Made by a program: the position numbers and the translations under genes
Shown here: positions 52,591 to 61,102 of the stretch, piece after piece
Layout: each line of letters opens with the position of its first letter
Position numbering within the stretch: the first letter of the stretch is position 1
Origin: Candidatus Thiovulum imperiosus
GTDB lineage: Bacteria > Campylobacterota > Campylobacteria > Campylobacterales > Thiovulaceae
Direction: 5' to 3'
Length of the DNA: 64,000 nucleotides
Assembly: GCA_024281175.1 (NCBI GenBank)
Contig: JAMJTW010000027.1
Span: 1-64,000, forward strand
Notes under the pieces: generated by a model
What the model saw: only the letters and a program-made list of their open reading frames with translations
Told to the model about the DNA's origin: nothing
Databases searched by the model: none

Positions 52591-53964
52591 ATGACAACAG
52601 AAGCGAAAGTCGGTTTTTTTATAATTTTTGGATTAGTAATGCTTTTCTTACTTACAACTCAAGTAAATAATTTTAGAAATGTAAAATCTAATGGCTATAC
52701 ACTAGAAGTATATATTGATGACTCAACTGGTTTATCAAAAAATACAAAAGTTAAAATGAATGGAATTAATGTTGGCTGGATAAAAAATTTAAAGATAGCT
52801 GAAGATTTTGTAGTTTTAGAGATTTTTATAAAAGATGGGTATAAAGTTCCAAGAGACTCTGAAGTTTTACTTGTTCAGGAAAATCTACTTGGTAGTAGAA
52901 TTGTTCTTATTCGAAGAGGCGATAGCAGAGAGTATCTCTCTGAAGGAGATTTCATAAAGAAATATAAGGTTTACGCCTCTTTTGAAGAGACAAGTGATAG
53001 CATATATCAAACTTCTGAACAGTTTGGGAAACTTGCAAGAGAGTTACGAGAAACTATGAATATGGAGAGAAGAGCAGATGTTCAAAATGCAATTATCGAT
53101 TTAAGTGAAATTCTCCTTGAAGTGAAAGAGATTTTAAAAGAGAACAGAGGAGATTTCAGAGCTACTATGTACAATGTACGGTCAGCAACAGATAGATTGC
53201 CTTATGTTGTCTCTACTCTTGAAAAAACTTTAAAGAGATATGATACTGTTGGAGTAACTATAAATAGAGAAGTTGAAGATGTTGCAATGTATGCCAAATC
53301 TCTAATTCAAGAACTTAACAATACAGTTGGAGATAATGGTGATAGTCTTGGAGATACTCTTGAGTCAGTAGACTCATTTTTCACAGCAGGAGAAGAGTCT
53401 TTAGAAAAGTTAGACAAAATTCTGGCTTCTATGACAGAGTCAGAACTTCAATTTGCAATGAGAGTTGAGAGTCATGGTAGAGATGATATGGTTAAAACTT
53501 ATGTAGATATAAATTATTTACCAAATCCAAACACATACTATCTCTTTTCAATGGTATCTTCACCAAATTTTGAAGAGAAAAGAGAAGATGGAACTTTTGA
53601 AAACACTCTACACACTGAAGATGAGACATACTTCTCAATTCAGTATGGAAAGAGATATGGAGATTGGCTCTTTAGAGCTGGACTTATCGAAAGTAGAGGT
53701 GGTATTGGAGTAGATTATTTTTCTATGGAAGATGACTTAAAAGTATCTCTGGAAGTTTCAGATTTTAGTGCCATAAATGATATTCGAAATGAGTACGGAA
53801 ATGTCAAATCAACTGTGCGATATAGAATTTATGACCATATTGACTTTTTTGCTGGAGGTGACAACCTCATCAACGAAGATAGAAGACTATTTTTTGGAGT
53901 TGGTTTCTATTTCATAGATAATGACTTGAAAACTCTTGTTGGAATGGCAGGAAGTGCTTTATAG
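52591..53964 (+). CDS. mlaD: MlaD/MCE-domain lipid transport protein
   Basis: 457 residues. One N-terminal membrane helix (about 7-25), then the MCE domain (about 36-115: DDSTGLSKNTKVKMNGINVGWIKNL, with LLGSRIVLI), then coiled coil, and a long C-terminal extension that looks like beta-strands (RYGDWLFRAGLIESRGGIGVDY, ending …GMAGSAL). It belongs to an inter-membrane phospholipid pathway. The partner permease and ATPase are not adjacent. The beta-rich tail is longer than in enterobacterial MlaD. Confidence 0.87.
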   Translation: MTTEAKVGFFIIFGLVMLFLLTTQVNNFRNVKSNGYTLEVYIDDSTGLSKNTKVKMNGINVGWIKNLKIAEDFVVLEIFIKDGYKVPRDSEVLLVQENLLGSRIVLIRRGDSREYLSEGDFIKKYKVYASFEETSDSIYQTSEQFGKLARELRETMNMERRADVQNAIIDLSEILLEVKEILKENRGDFRATMYNVRSATDRLPYVVSTLEKTLKRYDTVGVTINREVEDVAMYAKSLIQELNNTVGDNGDSLGDTLESVDSFFTAGEESLEKLDKILASMTESELQFAMRVESHGRDDMVKTYVDINYLPNPNTYYLFSMVSSPNFEEKREDGTFENTLHTEDETYFSIQYGKRYGDWLFRAGLIESRGGIGVDYFSMEDDLKVSLEVSDFSAINDIRNEYGNVKSTVRYRIYDHIDFFAGGDNLINEDRRLFFGVGFYFIDNDLKTLVGMAGSAL

Positions 53965-53967
53965 AAG

Positions 53968-54747
53968 ATGGTGGAAGAAGTAACACTAGAGAATATTGAT
54001 AAATATATAGAGGAGAAGAGTTCTCTTTTTGTTCCTCCATCAATGAAAGATGCAAAAGAGACTCTTCTTGAAATTGTCTACTCAAATGAGAGAGGGGTCT
54101 ATATCATTTATGGAGAACAGGATATTGGAAAGAGCCGTTTAATAAATTCTATAAAAGAGGAGATAGAAAATGATATTTTCATTATCTCTAAACCTTATCA
54201 AACAGAGAGAGAGACTCTTGACGAACTTTATAGACAACTTCGAGGAAAACAGTTTGCTGAAAGTGTAAAACTTTATGAAGTGAAAATTAGAGTTAATGAC
54301 GCTTTTAAGAAAGTTAGTCACACTATCATAATAGATAATACTTCTGAGTTTTCAAAAAATGTTTTAATAGAACTCTTGAGATTTGCAATTGAGGCAGTTG
54401 ATTTGAAAGTTCTATTTGTCTTTAGTAATAATTGGAGAGATTTAGAACTTGATGTTACTCCAAAATTTGAGATAAAACTTCACAAAATGGTTGAAAAAGA
54501 TATTGGGAACTATTTAGATTTTCTTTTTTTAGATACAGAGTTTGAGAGTGAATTGAAAGAGTTTAAAAAACATATTCATTTCATTTTTGAGACTTCAAAA
54601 GGAAATTTTACATCTATGATGGCTCTTATTTCTGGTGTTTTTGAAATCATAGGTTTTGCCAAAAAAGAGGAGTTGGAAAAACATCAGAAAGTAAATGAGT
54701 GCCTTATAGTTATGAGTGCTTTTCATAAAGAGTTGATTGATGGATAA
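53968..54747 (+). CDS. AAA-type ATPase, ExeA/MshM-like
   Basis: 259 residues. SLFVPPSMKDAKETLLEIVYSNERGVYIIYGEQDIGKSRL contains the N-terminal entry and Walker A (GEQDIGKS); Walker B is HTIIIDNTSEF. The layout follows ExeA/GspA-type ATPases that work with a membrane partner at the cell wall. The next gene, overlapping by eight bases, is such a single-pass membrane protein. Target unknown. Confidence 0.72.
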   Translation: MVEEVTLENIDKYIEEKSSLFVPPSMKDAKETLLEIVYSNERGVYIIYGEQDIGKSRLINSIKEEIENDIFIISKPYQTERETLDELYRQLRGKQFAESVKLYEVKIRVNDAFKKVSHTIIIDNTSEFSKNVLIELLRFAIEAVDLKVLFVFSNNWRDLELDVTPKFEIKLHKMVEKDIGNYLDFLFLDTEFESELKEFKKHIHFIFETSKGNFTSMMALISGVFEIIGFAKKEELEKHQKVNECLIVMSAFHKELIDG

Positions 54748-57190
54748 AACCAAACTATTACAACTTGAACTTAAATGTAAACAGTATCAGAAGAGTAGAG
54801 GTGGTCTCTTCTCGAAATTCAAAGACTTAAAATTTCCAAAAATATCTTTTCCTAAAAGTTTTCCAAAATTTTCGAAGAAAATTGTAATTGCTATTCTAAT
54901 TCTCATTCTTATTACAATTTCATTTTTCTTTGGAGAAAAAGCTATAAATCGGTTTGCAGATAGCAACATCTCTTTACAATTTGATTTCAATTTTTCAAGT
55001 TGGCTTCCAGACATGAATTTCTCTTTTTTTGAAGATACAAACTTTTCTGCTAAAGATATTTTAGAGCATATAGAGACAAATAGTTCAGTTTGGAAAGATT
55101 TACTTCCTGAAGATAATGGCTCTTTTGAGTATGAAATCAACAATACTCTAATTGAGAAAAAAGAGATAACAGAAGTTGATAGCAGTGATGAGATGATAGA
55201 TTTTAAGAACTATATTCTGCTTGACTACCGAGAAGTTCGAGAAAATGAAATTGAAGATTTAGTTCATATTGAGATGGAAGAGGAGATAGTTCTTATCGGA
55301 GAACCTGATGATAGCTATCATATATTTGAAGAGGAAATTAAAAAAGAGGTTGTAAAAAAGGTAGAAGTTTATAAAGAAGAGTTCGTATTTGAACCAACTC
55401 CACCAACTGAAATAGTCTATGTTGCTGAAGTTCAACTAGTTGGTGAAGAGTTTGTTCTTACTAATATCGAAAAAGAGCAACCAAAAATAGAGTGGGACGA
55501 TATTTACATCTTTGATGAGAACATCTCTCCGCAAAATATGAAGTCAAGTAAAGATGATGATTTTGATGTTATAGTAGATAGAAGAGATTTAGAATTAAAA
55601 GAGGTAGAGAAAAAAAATCGAGAAAATTTAGATGGTATTGAAAATATGGCAATCATTGTTAATGATATGGAAGCTGAAAATTCAATTCCTCTAAACCCAA
55701 TAGATGAGGTTATGGAGATAGAACCTATCGCCTCTTTAAAACCTCAAAAAATAGAAGAAGAGATAGCTTCTCAAAACGAAGCTCCACCATTACCAGATAG
55801 CTGGGGTGATTTTCGACTTTTTCCAACTGTTCCTGAACCAACTAAAATTGAGGAAGATACTGTTACTTTAAAAGAGGAACTTCCAAAACAGGTCGAAAAA
55901 CCTCAAGTTTTCACAGAAATTCCAAAACCAAAACTTGAAGAAGAGAAAGTTGAAGTAGAAGAGTTGCCACTACCAAAAGATTGGGAAAACTTCAAACTAT
56001 TTCCAAGTATAGATGCACAAGTAGAAGTTGTAGAAGAAAAGGAAGTTGTTGCAAAAGAGGAGCTTCCAAAAGATTGGGAAAACTTCAAACTATTTCCAAG
56101 TATAGATGCACAAGTAGAAGTTGTAGAAGAAAAAGAAGTTGTTGTAAAAGAGGAACTTCCGAAAGATTGGGAAAACTTCAAACTCTTTCCAAGTGTAGAT
56201 GCACAAGTAGAAGTTGTAGAAGAAAAAGAAGTTGTTGTAAAAGAGGAATTACCAAAAGATTGGGAAAACTTCAAACTCTTTCCTGATAGAGAAGCTGAAA
56301 TTAGAGAAGATGAAAAAGAGGTTGTTGCAAAAGAGGAGCTACCGAAAGATTGGGAAAACTTCAAACTCTTTCCTGATAGGGAAGCTGAAATAGTTGAAAG
56401 AGCAAAAAAGGAGATAGAGATAGTCCCATCTAGTGAAAAGTGGGACGGATATCAACTTTTTGTAGATATAAATAAGAGCGTTAAAATTGAAGAAGTTGTT
56501 GAAGAGAAAGAAGAGGCTCTTGAAAAGGAGGAGCTTCCAAAAGATTGGGAAAATTTCAAGCTCTTTTCTGATAGAAATAGAAGTACTGACATAGTTGAGG
56601 CAGGAGAGAAAGAAGTTGAGATAATTCCTCTATCTGAAGCCGTAGAGCTACCAAATTTTGAGACTGTTCAGCCAGAAATTGTAGAAAAAGAGATACATGA
56701 AATTAGTGAAGTGGAAGAAGATTTACCTCTACCTCAAGATTGGGAAAACTTTGAACTTTTTCCAGAGACAAACAGAAGTATAAATATAGTTGAAGTTGCT
56801 GAAGAAGAGGAGATAGAAGAGAGTATGCCAGAAGAGACAGTAGAACCATCTTTAGAAATTCCTTCGATATCTTTTCCAAATTTAGAAGATAGCGACACCT
56901 CCTTTGAAGATAATGAACTTGAAGAATATGTTGATGAGGTTTCAGAAATTCCAGAAAAGAGATTTGAAATTCCTGAGATTCCAGAAAAGAAATTTGAAGT
57001 TCCAAAAACTCCTGAGATTCCAGAAAAGAAATTTGAAGTTCCAGAAACTCCTGAGATTCCAGAAAAGAAACCTGAAGTTTCTGAACAGAAGAGAACAGCA
57101 CCTTCAAATGACATTCCTCCAGCAGAAGAGATACCAATTCGAGAATATAATACAATTTTTATTTCACCAACTGTTGTGTTTCCAAAGTAA
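54740..57190 (+). CDS. repeat-rich single-pass membrane protein
   Basis: About 816 residues. A basic cytoplasmic start (…KFPKISFPKSFPKFSKK) and one membrane helix (about 49-67) precede a very acidic periplasmic region. The motif LP-x-DWENF-x-LFP occurs at least seven times, mostly in 31-residue units (PKDWENFKLFPSIDAQVEVVEEKEVV-type). Near the end, EIPEKKFEVP units repeat. Such acidic, proline-containing repeats suggest an extended arm through the periplasm. The ATPase before it may be its partner, as in GspA/GspB pairs, but this is inference. ATG 54740 is chosen; a TTG one codon earlier is possible. Confidence 0.75.
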   Translation: MDKTKLLQLELKCKQYQKSRGGLFSKFKDLKFPKISFPKSFPKFSKKIVIAILILILITISFFFGEKAINRFADSNISLQFDFNFSSWLPDMNFSFFEDTNFSAKDILEHIETNSSVWKDLLPEDNGSFEYEINNTLIEKKEITEVDSSDEMIDFKNYILLDYREVRENEIEDLVHIEMEEEIVLIGEPDDSYHIFEEEIKKEVVKKVEVYKEEFVFEPTPPTEIVYVAEVQLVGEEFVLTNIEKEQPKIEWDDIYIFDENISPQNMKSSKDDDFDVIVDRRDLELKEVEKKNRENLDGIENMAIIVNDMEAENSIPLNPIDEVMEIEPIASLKPQKIEEEIASQNEAPPLPDSWGDFRLFPTVPEPTKIEEDTVTLKEELPKQVEKPQVFTEIPKPKLEEEKVEVEELPLPKDWENFKLFPSIDAQVEVVEEKEVVAKEELPKDWENFKLFPSIDAQVEVVEEKEVVVKEELPKDWENFKLFPSVDAQVEVVEEKEVVVKEELPKDWENFKLFPDREAEIREDEKEVVAKEELPKDWENFKLFPDREAEIVERAKKEIEIVPSSEKWDGYQLFVDINKSVKIEEVVEEKEEALEKEELPKDWENFKLFSDRNRSTDIVEAGEKEVEIIPLSEAVELPNFETVQPEIVEKEIHEISEVEEDLPLPQDWENFELFPETNRSINIVEVAEEEEIEESMPEETVEPSLEIPSISFPNLEDSDTSFEDNELEEYVDEVSEIPEKRFEIPEIPEKKFEVPKTPEIPEKKFEVPETPEIPEKKPEVSEQKRTAPSNDIPPAEEIPIREYNTIFISPTVVFPK
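55971..56375 (+). repeat. 93-bp coding tandem repeats
   Basis: The anchor TTGGGAAAACTTCAAACT starts at 55981, 56074, 56167, 56260 and 56350: spacing 93, 93, 93 and 90 bases. More diverged copies follow at 56545 and 56740, each 195 bases on. The unit is a multiple of three, so copy number can change without breaking the frame. Confidence 0.92.
56948..57085 (+). repeat. 39-bp coding repeats near the C-terminus
   Basis: ATTCCAGAAAAGA begins at 56948, 56978, 57017 and 57056 (spacing 30, 39, 39). It encodes EIPEKKFEVPKT-type units. Confidence 0.88.
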
Positions 57191-57200
57191 AAGGAGTTAT

Positions 57201-57662
57201 TTGATTAAATTATATTGGATAGGAAAAGAGGAAAAAGATAGTTATTCTGAAATTGAGAAGAGATTCTTAAAAATCTCTTCAAAATATGCAAAAGTGGAGT
57301 CAAACCCAGTTTGGAATAGAGATATTCAGAAACAGCAGAATAGCGGAAATGTAGTGGAGATAGAGAACTCTTACAGAAATATGTTAGAAAAGTATCTTCA
57401 GAAAGATAGCTACAACATAGTTTTAGACCCTCTTGGAAAAGAGTTAGATACAGTAGAGTTTTCTAAAATCCTAAAAGAGAATTCAAAAGTCTCATTTTTT
57501 ATTGGAGGAGCTTATGGATTTAATGATAAATTTCGCAAAGAGGGTGATTTACTTCTCAGAGTTTCAAAACTTACAATGAGTCATAAAGTCGCTAGAGTTG
57601 TTCTTTTAGAACAGATATATCGAGGTTTAACTATAAATAGTAATCACCCTTATCACAAATAG
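57201..57662 (+). CDS. rlmH: 23S rRNA (pseudouridine1915-N3)-methyltransferase RlmH
   Basis: 153 residues. SPOUT-class methyltransferase. IKLYWIGKEEKDSYSEIEKRF at the start, LDPLGKELDTVEFSKIL, the SAM-loop stretch FFIGGAYGFND and VVLLEQIYRGLTINSNHPYHK at the end match RlmH. The start is TTG, ten bases after AAGGAG, and gives the family length. A longer frame from 56904 runs through the repeat gene out of frame and is not real. Confidence 0.93.
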   Translation: MIKLYWIGKEEKDSYSEIEKRFLKISSKYAKVESNPVWNRDIQKQQNSGNVVEIENSYRNMLEKYLQKDSYNIVLDPLGKELDTVEFSKILKENSKVSFFIGGAYGFNDKFRKEGDLLLRVSKLTMSHKVARVVLLEQIYRGLTINSNHPYHK

Positions 57663-57700
57663 TATTTTAAATTTTCAATAGTTTATAAGCTATATGTAGT

Positions 57701-57706
57701 GATAAT
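57701..57706 (+). promoter_or_regulatory. -10-like box GATAAT before atpC
   Basis: ATGTAGTGATAATCACG lies 41 bases before the atpC ATG in an 85-base spacer. GTGATAATCAC is also a small inverted repeat. This supports separate transcription of atpC here. Confidence 0.4.
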
Positions 57707-57747
57707 CACGAAATTAAGAAAATTCTAAAGTAACAATAAGGAAAAAA

Positions 57748-58119
57748 ATGGCAAACTTAAATTTAGAGATAATTACTCCAAATGGTCTAATATTTTCAGG
57801 TGGAGTTAAAGATGTTGTTCTTCCTGGCGAAGAGGGTGAATTTGGAGTTCTTCCTGAACATGTTGGACTATTTACTCTATTAAATGCTGGAGTTATAGAG
57901 TTTACAAAAGAGAGTGGTGATGTTGATGCTGTCGTTATCTCTTCTGGAAATGTAACAGTTGAAAGCAATTCTGTTATTGCTCTTGTAGAGGGTGCAGTTT
58001 CACTTGAAGGAAAAGGTGATGGAGATATTGCAAAAGCTCTTGATGGAGTAAAAGACCTTCTACAAGATGTTACTGACTCTCAAAATATTTTAGCTTCTGT
58101 TGAAGCAAGAATGAGATGA
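57748..58119 (+). CDS. atpC: ATP synthase F1 epsilon subunit
   Basis: 123 residues. LEIITPNGLIFSGGVKDVVLPGEEGEFGVLPEHVGLFTLL is the conserved epsilon barrel. The helical end is short. Normally it follows atpD in the F1 operon; here rlmH stands in front and no other atp gene is present. The genes behind it (tolQ, tolR) are the usual epsilonproteobacterial followers. It overlaps tolQ by four bases. Confidence 0.94.
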   Translation: MANLNLEIITPNGLIFSGGVKDVVLPGEEGEFGVLPEHVGLFTLLNAGVIEFTKESGDVDAVVISSGNVTVESNSVIALVEGAVSLEGKGDGDIAKALDGVKDLLQDVTDSQNILASVEARMR

Positions 58120-58724
58120 TAGATTTACTCTACAACTTTTATGAGGAGAGTAGTGTAATAACATTTGTTGTTATTGGGCTACTAAGCCTCTACTTTATAG
58201 GAATAAATTGGCTATTCCTCTATCGAATGGTAATCATTAAAGATAATATTAAAAATGAGAGCCGAGCCTACCAATCTATTTTAACAGGTGGAGAGAGAAT
58301 ATCAGAATTTTCTCTAATTCGTAAATATGTTTTAGCAAAACAGAAAAATGAGAAACTTATTTCCGAAAATCTGCTAAAAGTTATCAAATTTACTGTAACA
58401 AAAGACGCTTCAAAAGGGCTTCATATCTTAAGTATAGTAGCTTCAACTTCTCCATTTATTGGACTTTTTGGTACAGTTGTCTCAATTTTGGAAACATTTT
58501 CAACTTTAGGAAATTCTGAATTGGGTGCTATCTCTGTTATTGCACAGGGTGTTTCTGAAGCACTTATTGCTACAGCTGTTGGTATTTTTGTAGCAACTTT
58601 TGCCTACACTTATCACCAGATTTTAAAAAGAAGAGCTTATGAACTTGTTGAAATAGTTGGAATGGAAGCAGAACTAATTCTCTTTGGAAATCGAGAAATA
58701 AAAGTGGAGCAAGAAAGTGTATGA
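58116..58724 (+). CDS. tolQ: TolQ/ExbB/MotA-type proton channel
   Basis: 202 residues with three membrane helices (about 15-35, 105-125 and 145-170). LSIVASTSPFIGLFGTVVSILETF and GVSEALIATAVGIFVATFAYTYHQ are the family blocks. With the TolR-like gene it couples proton flow to work at the outer membrane. Assignment to TolQ rather than ExbB rests on context. Confidence 0.88.
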   Translation: MIDLLYNFYEESSVITFVVIGLLSLYFIGINWLFLYRMVIIKDNIKNESRAYQSILTGGERISEFSLIRKYVLAKQKNEKLISENLLKVIKFTVTKDASKGLHILSIVASTSPFIGLFGTVVSILETFSTLGNSELGAISVIAQGVSEALIATAVGIFVATFAYTYHQILKRRAYELVEIVGMEAELILFGNREIKVEQESV

Positions 58725-59106
58725 TTGGGACGAAAAGCCTGAATTAAATATCACTCCTCTTGTTGATGTTATGCTTGTTCTTCTTGCAATTTTGATGGTG
58801 ACAGCACCAACAATGGTTTATGAAGAGCTTATCCAATTACCAAAAGGTTCTAAAACAGATCCTCTTAAAAAAGCGTATTCCATAGAGATAAGAGTTACAA
58901 AAAGTAAAGATGTAACTATTGAAAAGGTGAATTACGATTTTGATAAGTTTCCCGATGAATTTATTCTTTTTGCTCAAAATAAGGATAAAGGTACTCCTGT
59001 AACAATTAGTGCAGATGAGAGAATACTTTATAAAGATGTTATGCACATCTTAAAAAGCGTTAAAATGGCTGGATTTACTCAAGTCTCTCTAAGCACAAAT
59101 GGATAG
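58717..59106 (+). CDS. tolR: TolR/ExbD-type protein
   Basis: 129 residues, GTG start overlapping tolQ by eight bases. ELNITPLVDVMLVLLAILMV is the single membrane helix with the conserved Asp, then the periplasmic domain (VTISADERILYKDVMHILKSVKMAG). TolA/TonB, TolB and Pal are not in this stretch. Confidence 0.9.
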   Translation: MYDWDEKPELNITPLVDVMLVLLAILMVTAPTMVYEELIQLPKGSKTDPLKKAYSIEIRVTKSKDVTIEKVNYDFDKFPDEFILFAQNKDKGTPVTISADERILYKDVMHILKSVKMAGFTQVSLSTNG

Positions 59107-59130
59107 AGAAGTAGCAATAAGCTATTTCTC
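59106..59130 (+). terminator. hairpin after tolR
   Basis: GAGAAGTAGC, loop AATAA, GCTATTTCTC: a 10-bp stem with one G-T pair, followed by TTTCTCC. It ends the atpC-tolQ-tolR unit just before mnmE. Confidence 0.6.
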
Positions 59131-59160
59131 TTTCTCCAAAAAATTCTTTCAAGGTTTTCA

Positions 59161-60504
59161 ATGTATGAAGATACAATTTCAGCAATAGCTACACCTCATG
59201 GTGTTGGTGCTATCTCTATCATTAGAGTAAGTGGAGATAAGGCTTTAGAAGTTGGTGCAAAAGTTTGTAACTTGAAACAGAACAGTTTTAAACCGAGATA
59301 TGCTCACTTAAAAACTCTATATGATAAACGAGGGAAAGAGATTGATAAAGCAATTGTCATCTACTTTCCAGCACCAAACTCTTTTACAGGTGAAGATATT
59401 TTTGAGTTTCAAATTCATGGTGGAGTTGTTCTTTCTCAAATGGTTTTGGAGACTACTCTATATTTTGGTTCTCGATTAGCAAGAGGTGGAGAATTTTCCA
59501 AAAGAGCATTTTTAAATGGAAAGGTGGATTTGAGTGAAGCTGAAGCTATTGGAAAGATAATTGAAGCTAAAAGTGAAGAAGCAGTACATCAACTATCAAA
59601 ACAGCTTCATGGAGAACTTAGAACTCTTACAGATAGAATTCGTTCAGAACTACTAAATATTTTAGCTCACTCCGAAGTTACCATAGATTATGCAGAAGAG
59701 GATTTACCATCAGATATTGAAGAGACAATAGAAGAAAAATTGGAAGATTTAGAAGCTGAACTTCAAAATCTTTTAAAAAGTAGTAAAACTCGAAATAGGA
59801 TTTTTGAGGGATTTAAGATTTCAATAATTGGAAGACCAAATGTTGGAAAGAGTTCATTACTAAATTCACTACTAAATTATGAGAGAGCAATTGTTAGTAA
59901 CATAGCTGGAACAACGAGAGATAGTGTTGAAGAGTATCTTACTGTTGGAACTCATCTTGTTAAAATTGTTGATACAGCTGGAATTAGAGAGAGTGGCGAT
60001 GAGGTTGAGAAAATTGGAATTGAGCGAAGTTTAAAAGCGATTTCTGAAAGTGACATAGTTTTAGCACTTTTTGACTCTTCTGAAAAGTTACAAGTAGAGG
60101 ATTTCCAAATTCTGAAAACTTTAGAGAAAGAGGATAGAGAAATTTTGGTAGTTTTCTCAAAAAGTGATTTGAAAAGAGAAATTGAAGAGATTTCAGGTTT
60201 CGATTCTGTTTCTGTTTCAAAAAAAGAGACTTTTAAACTTCTTGAAAAATTAGAAGAGATTCTAAATTCTCAAAACATCTCATCAGAAGGTGGTGTAATT
60301 CTCTCATCTTTAAAACAGATAGAAGAGGTTGAAAATGGAGTTTCAAATATTTTGGAAGCAAAAGAGTTTCTGAAAAGTGGTGAGTTAGAACTATTTTCAC
60401 TTCATATTGAAAGTGCGATACAAAACATATCTTCTATTTCAAAACCTTATGAATATTCTGAGATGCTAGATGAGATGTTTGGAAGTTTCTGTTTAGGAAA
60501 ATAG
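59161..60504 (+). CDS. mnmE: tRNA modification GTPase MnmE (TrmE)
   Basis: 447 residues. N-terminal folate-binding part (TISAIATPHGVGAISIIRVSG), helical middle, G domain with GRPNVGKSSLLNSLL, the TTR switch, DTAGIRES, and the C-terminal CLGK with the catalytic Cys. Partner of MnmG, encoded at 2475. Confidence 0.96.
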   Translation: MYEDTISAIATPHGVGAISIIRVSGDKALEVGAKVCNLKQNSFKPRYAHLKTLYDKRGKEIDKAIVIYFPAPNSFTGEDIFEFQIHGGVVLSQMVLETTLYFGSRLARGGEFSKRAFLNGKVDLSEAEAIGKIIEAKSEEAVHQLSKQLHGELRTLTDRIRSELLNILAHSEVTIDYAEEDLPSDIEETIEEKLEDLEAELQNLLKSSKTRNRIFEGFKISIIGRPNVGKSSLLNSLLNYERAIVSNIAGTTRDSVEEYLTVGTHLVKIVDTAGIRESGDEVEKIGIERSLKAISESDIVLALFDSSEKLQVEDFQILKTLEKEDREILVVFSKSDLKREIEEISGFDSVSVSKKETFKLLEKLEEILNSQNISSEGGVILSSLKQIEEVENGVSNILEAKEFLKSGELELFSLHIESAIQNISSISKPYEYSEMLDEMFGSFCLGK

Positions 60505-60526
60505 AGGAGTTTTCAGTTCCTCTATT
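60500..60526 (+). terminator. hairpin at the mnmE stop
   Basis: AATAGAGGA…TCCTCTATT forms a 9-bp stem whose left arm includes the mnmE stop codon. TTGTCACGCCTTTTTT follows. Confidence 0.6.
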
Positions 60527-60542
60527 TTGTCACGCCTTTTTT

Positions 60543-60717
60543 GGGAGTGACAAAATAGGCTTCTGCCTCTCTTGTCATTTCGATATGAGCGTAGCGATTG
60601 AGAAATCTTGGAAATTTATCGTTTTGTTCGAAGTGATGATAAAGATTTCTCACCCAAAAGGGTTCGAAATGACATATAGGTTGTTAAGGTGTAAAAATAC
60701 TCTATTTGGTCACTCCC
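60543..60717 (+). mobile_element. MITE-like element, copy 5 (complete)
   Basis: 175 bases, the same length as copy 3. Ends GGGAGTGACAAAATAG and CTATTTGGTCACTCCC pair with one mismatch. The GCTTCTGCCTCTC block and the double-palindromic core are present. Its right end overlaps the 3' end of the NfeD-type gene, supplying the TGA and the last codons. Confidence 0.9.
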
Positions 60718-61102
60718 CCTTTTTTATAGATAGAGTATTTCCATCTTTTGAAAGAACTATGACCTCATCACCATCTGAGAAATTATCTTCACTTCTATAA
60801 GACCAGAGAGTTCCTTCAAAAGAGACCTTATCACCTTGAATAGTTCCAAAGCTACTCTTCTCTTTCTCTTCAAGTTTCTCTTTTCTTTTTGCAAAATAGA
60901 AGAAACCAATTAGAGTCACTATGGAAACTATTGTAATTTGGTGAAACAGAGTTGGAAACTCAAAAAAGTAGGAGAGAACTCCCACTCCTACTGTTGCTAC
61001 TCCAAACCAGAGAGCAAACATAGTTCCTGAAACTATCTCAAGTCCAATCAAAATTAGACCAATTGAGATAAGCCAAAGAGGTGAAATTGCTGAAAAATCC
61101 AC
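60710..61102 (-). CDS. NfeD-like membrane protein
   Basis: 130 residues: about three helices (9-30, 32-50 and 55-72) and a C-terminal OB-fold-like part (GDKVSFEGTLWSYRSEDNFSDGDEVIVLSKDGNTLSIKK), the short NfeD1b type that pairs with stomatins. Its stop codon lies inside the MITE terminal repeat. It begins one base into the stop of the stomatin gene. Confidence 0.88.
   Translation of the reverse strand: MDFSAISPLWLISIGLILIGLEIVSGTMFALWFGVATVGVGVLSYFFEFPTLFHQITIVSIVTLIGFFYFAKRKEKLEEKEKSSFGTIQGDKVSFEGTLWSYRSEDNFSDGDEVIVLSKDGNTLSIKKGE

Noticed and set aside
55903-56364. Minus-strand open frame of 153 codons opposite the repeats
   Set aside because: It is the antisense shadow of the tandem repeats, Ser/Phe rich, with no ribosome site.
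55971-56375. Possible CRISPR array
   Set aside because: Units are 93 bases of almost uniform coding sequence without short direct repeats separated by unique spacers.
56904-57200. Long upstream extension of rlmH through the repeat gene
   Set aside because: It reads the repeat DNA of the membrane protein out of frame. TTG at 57201 has AAGGAG and gives the family length.
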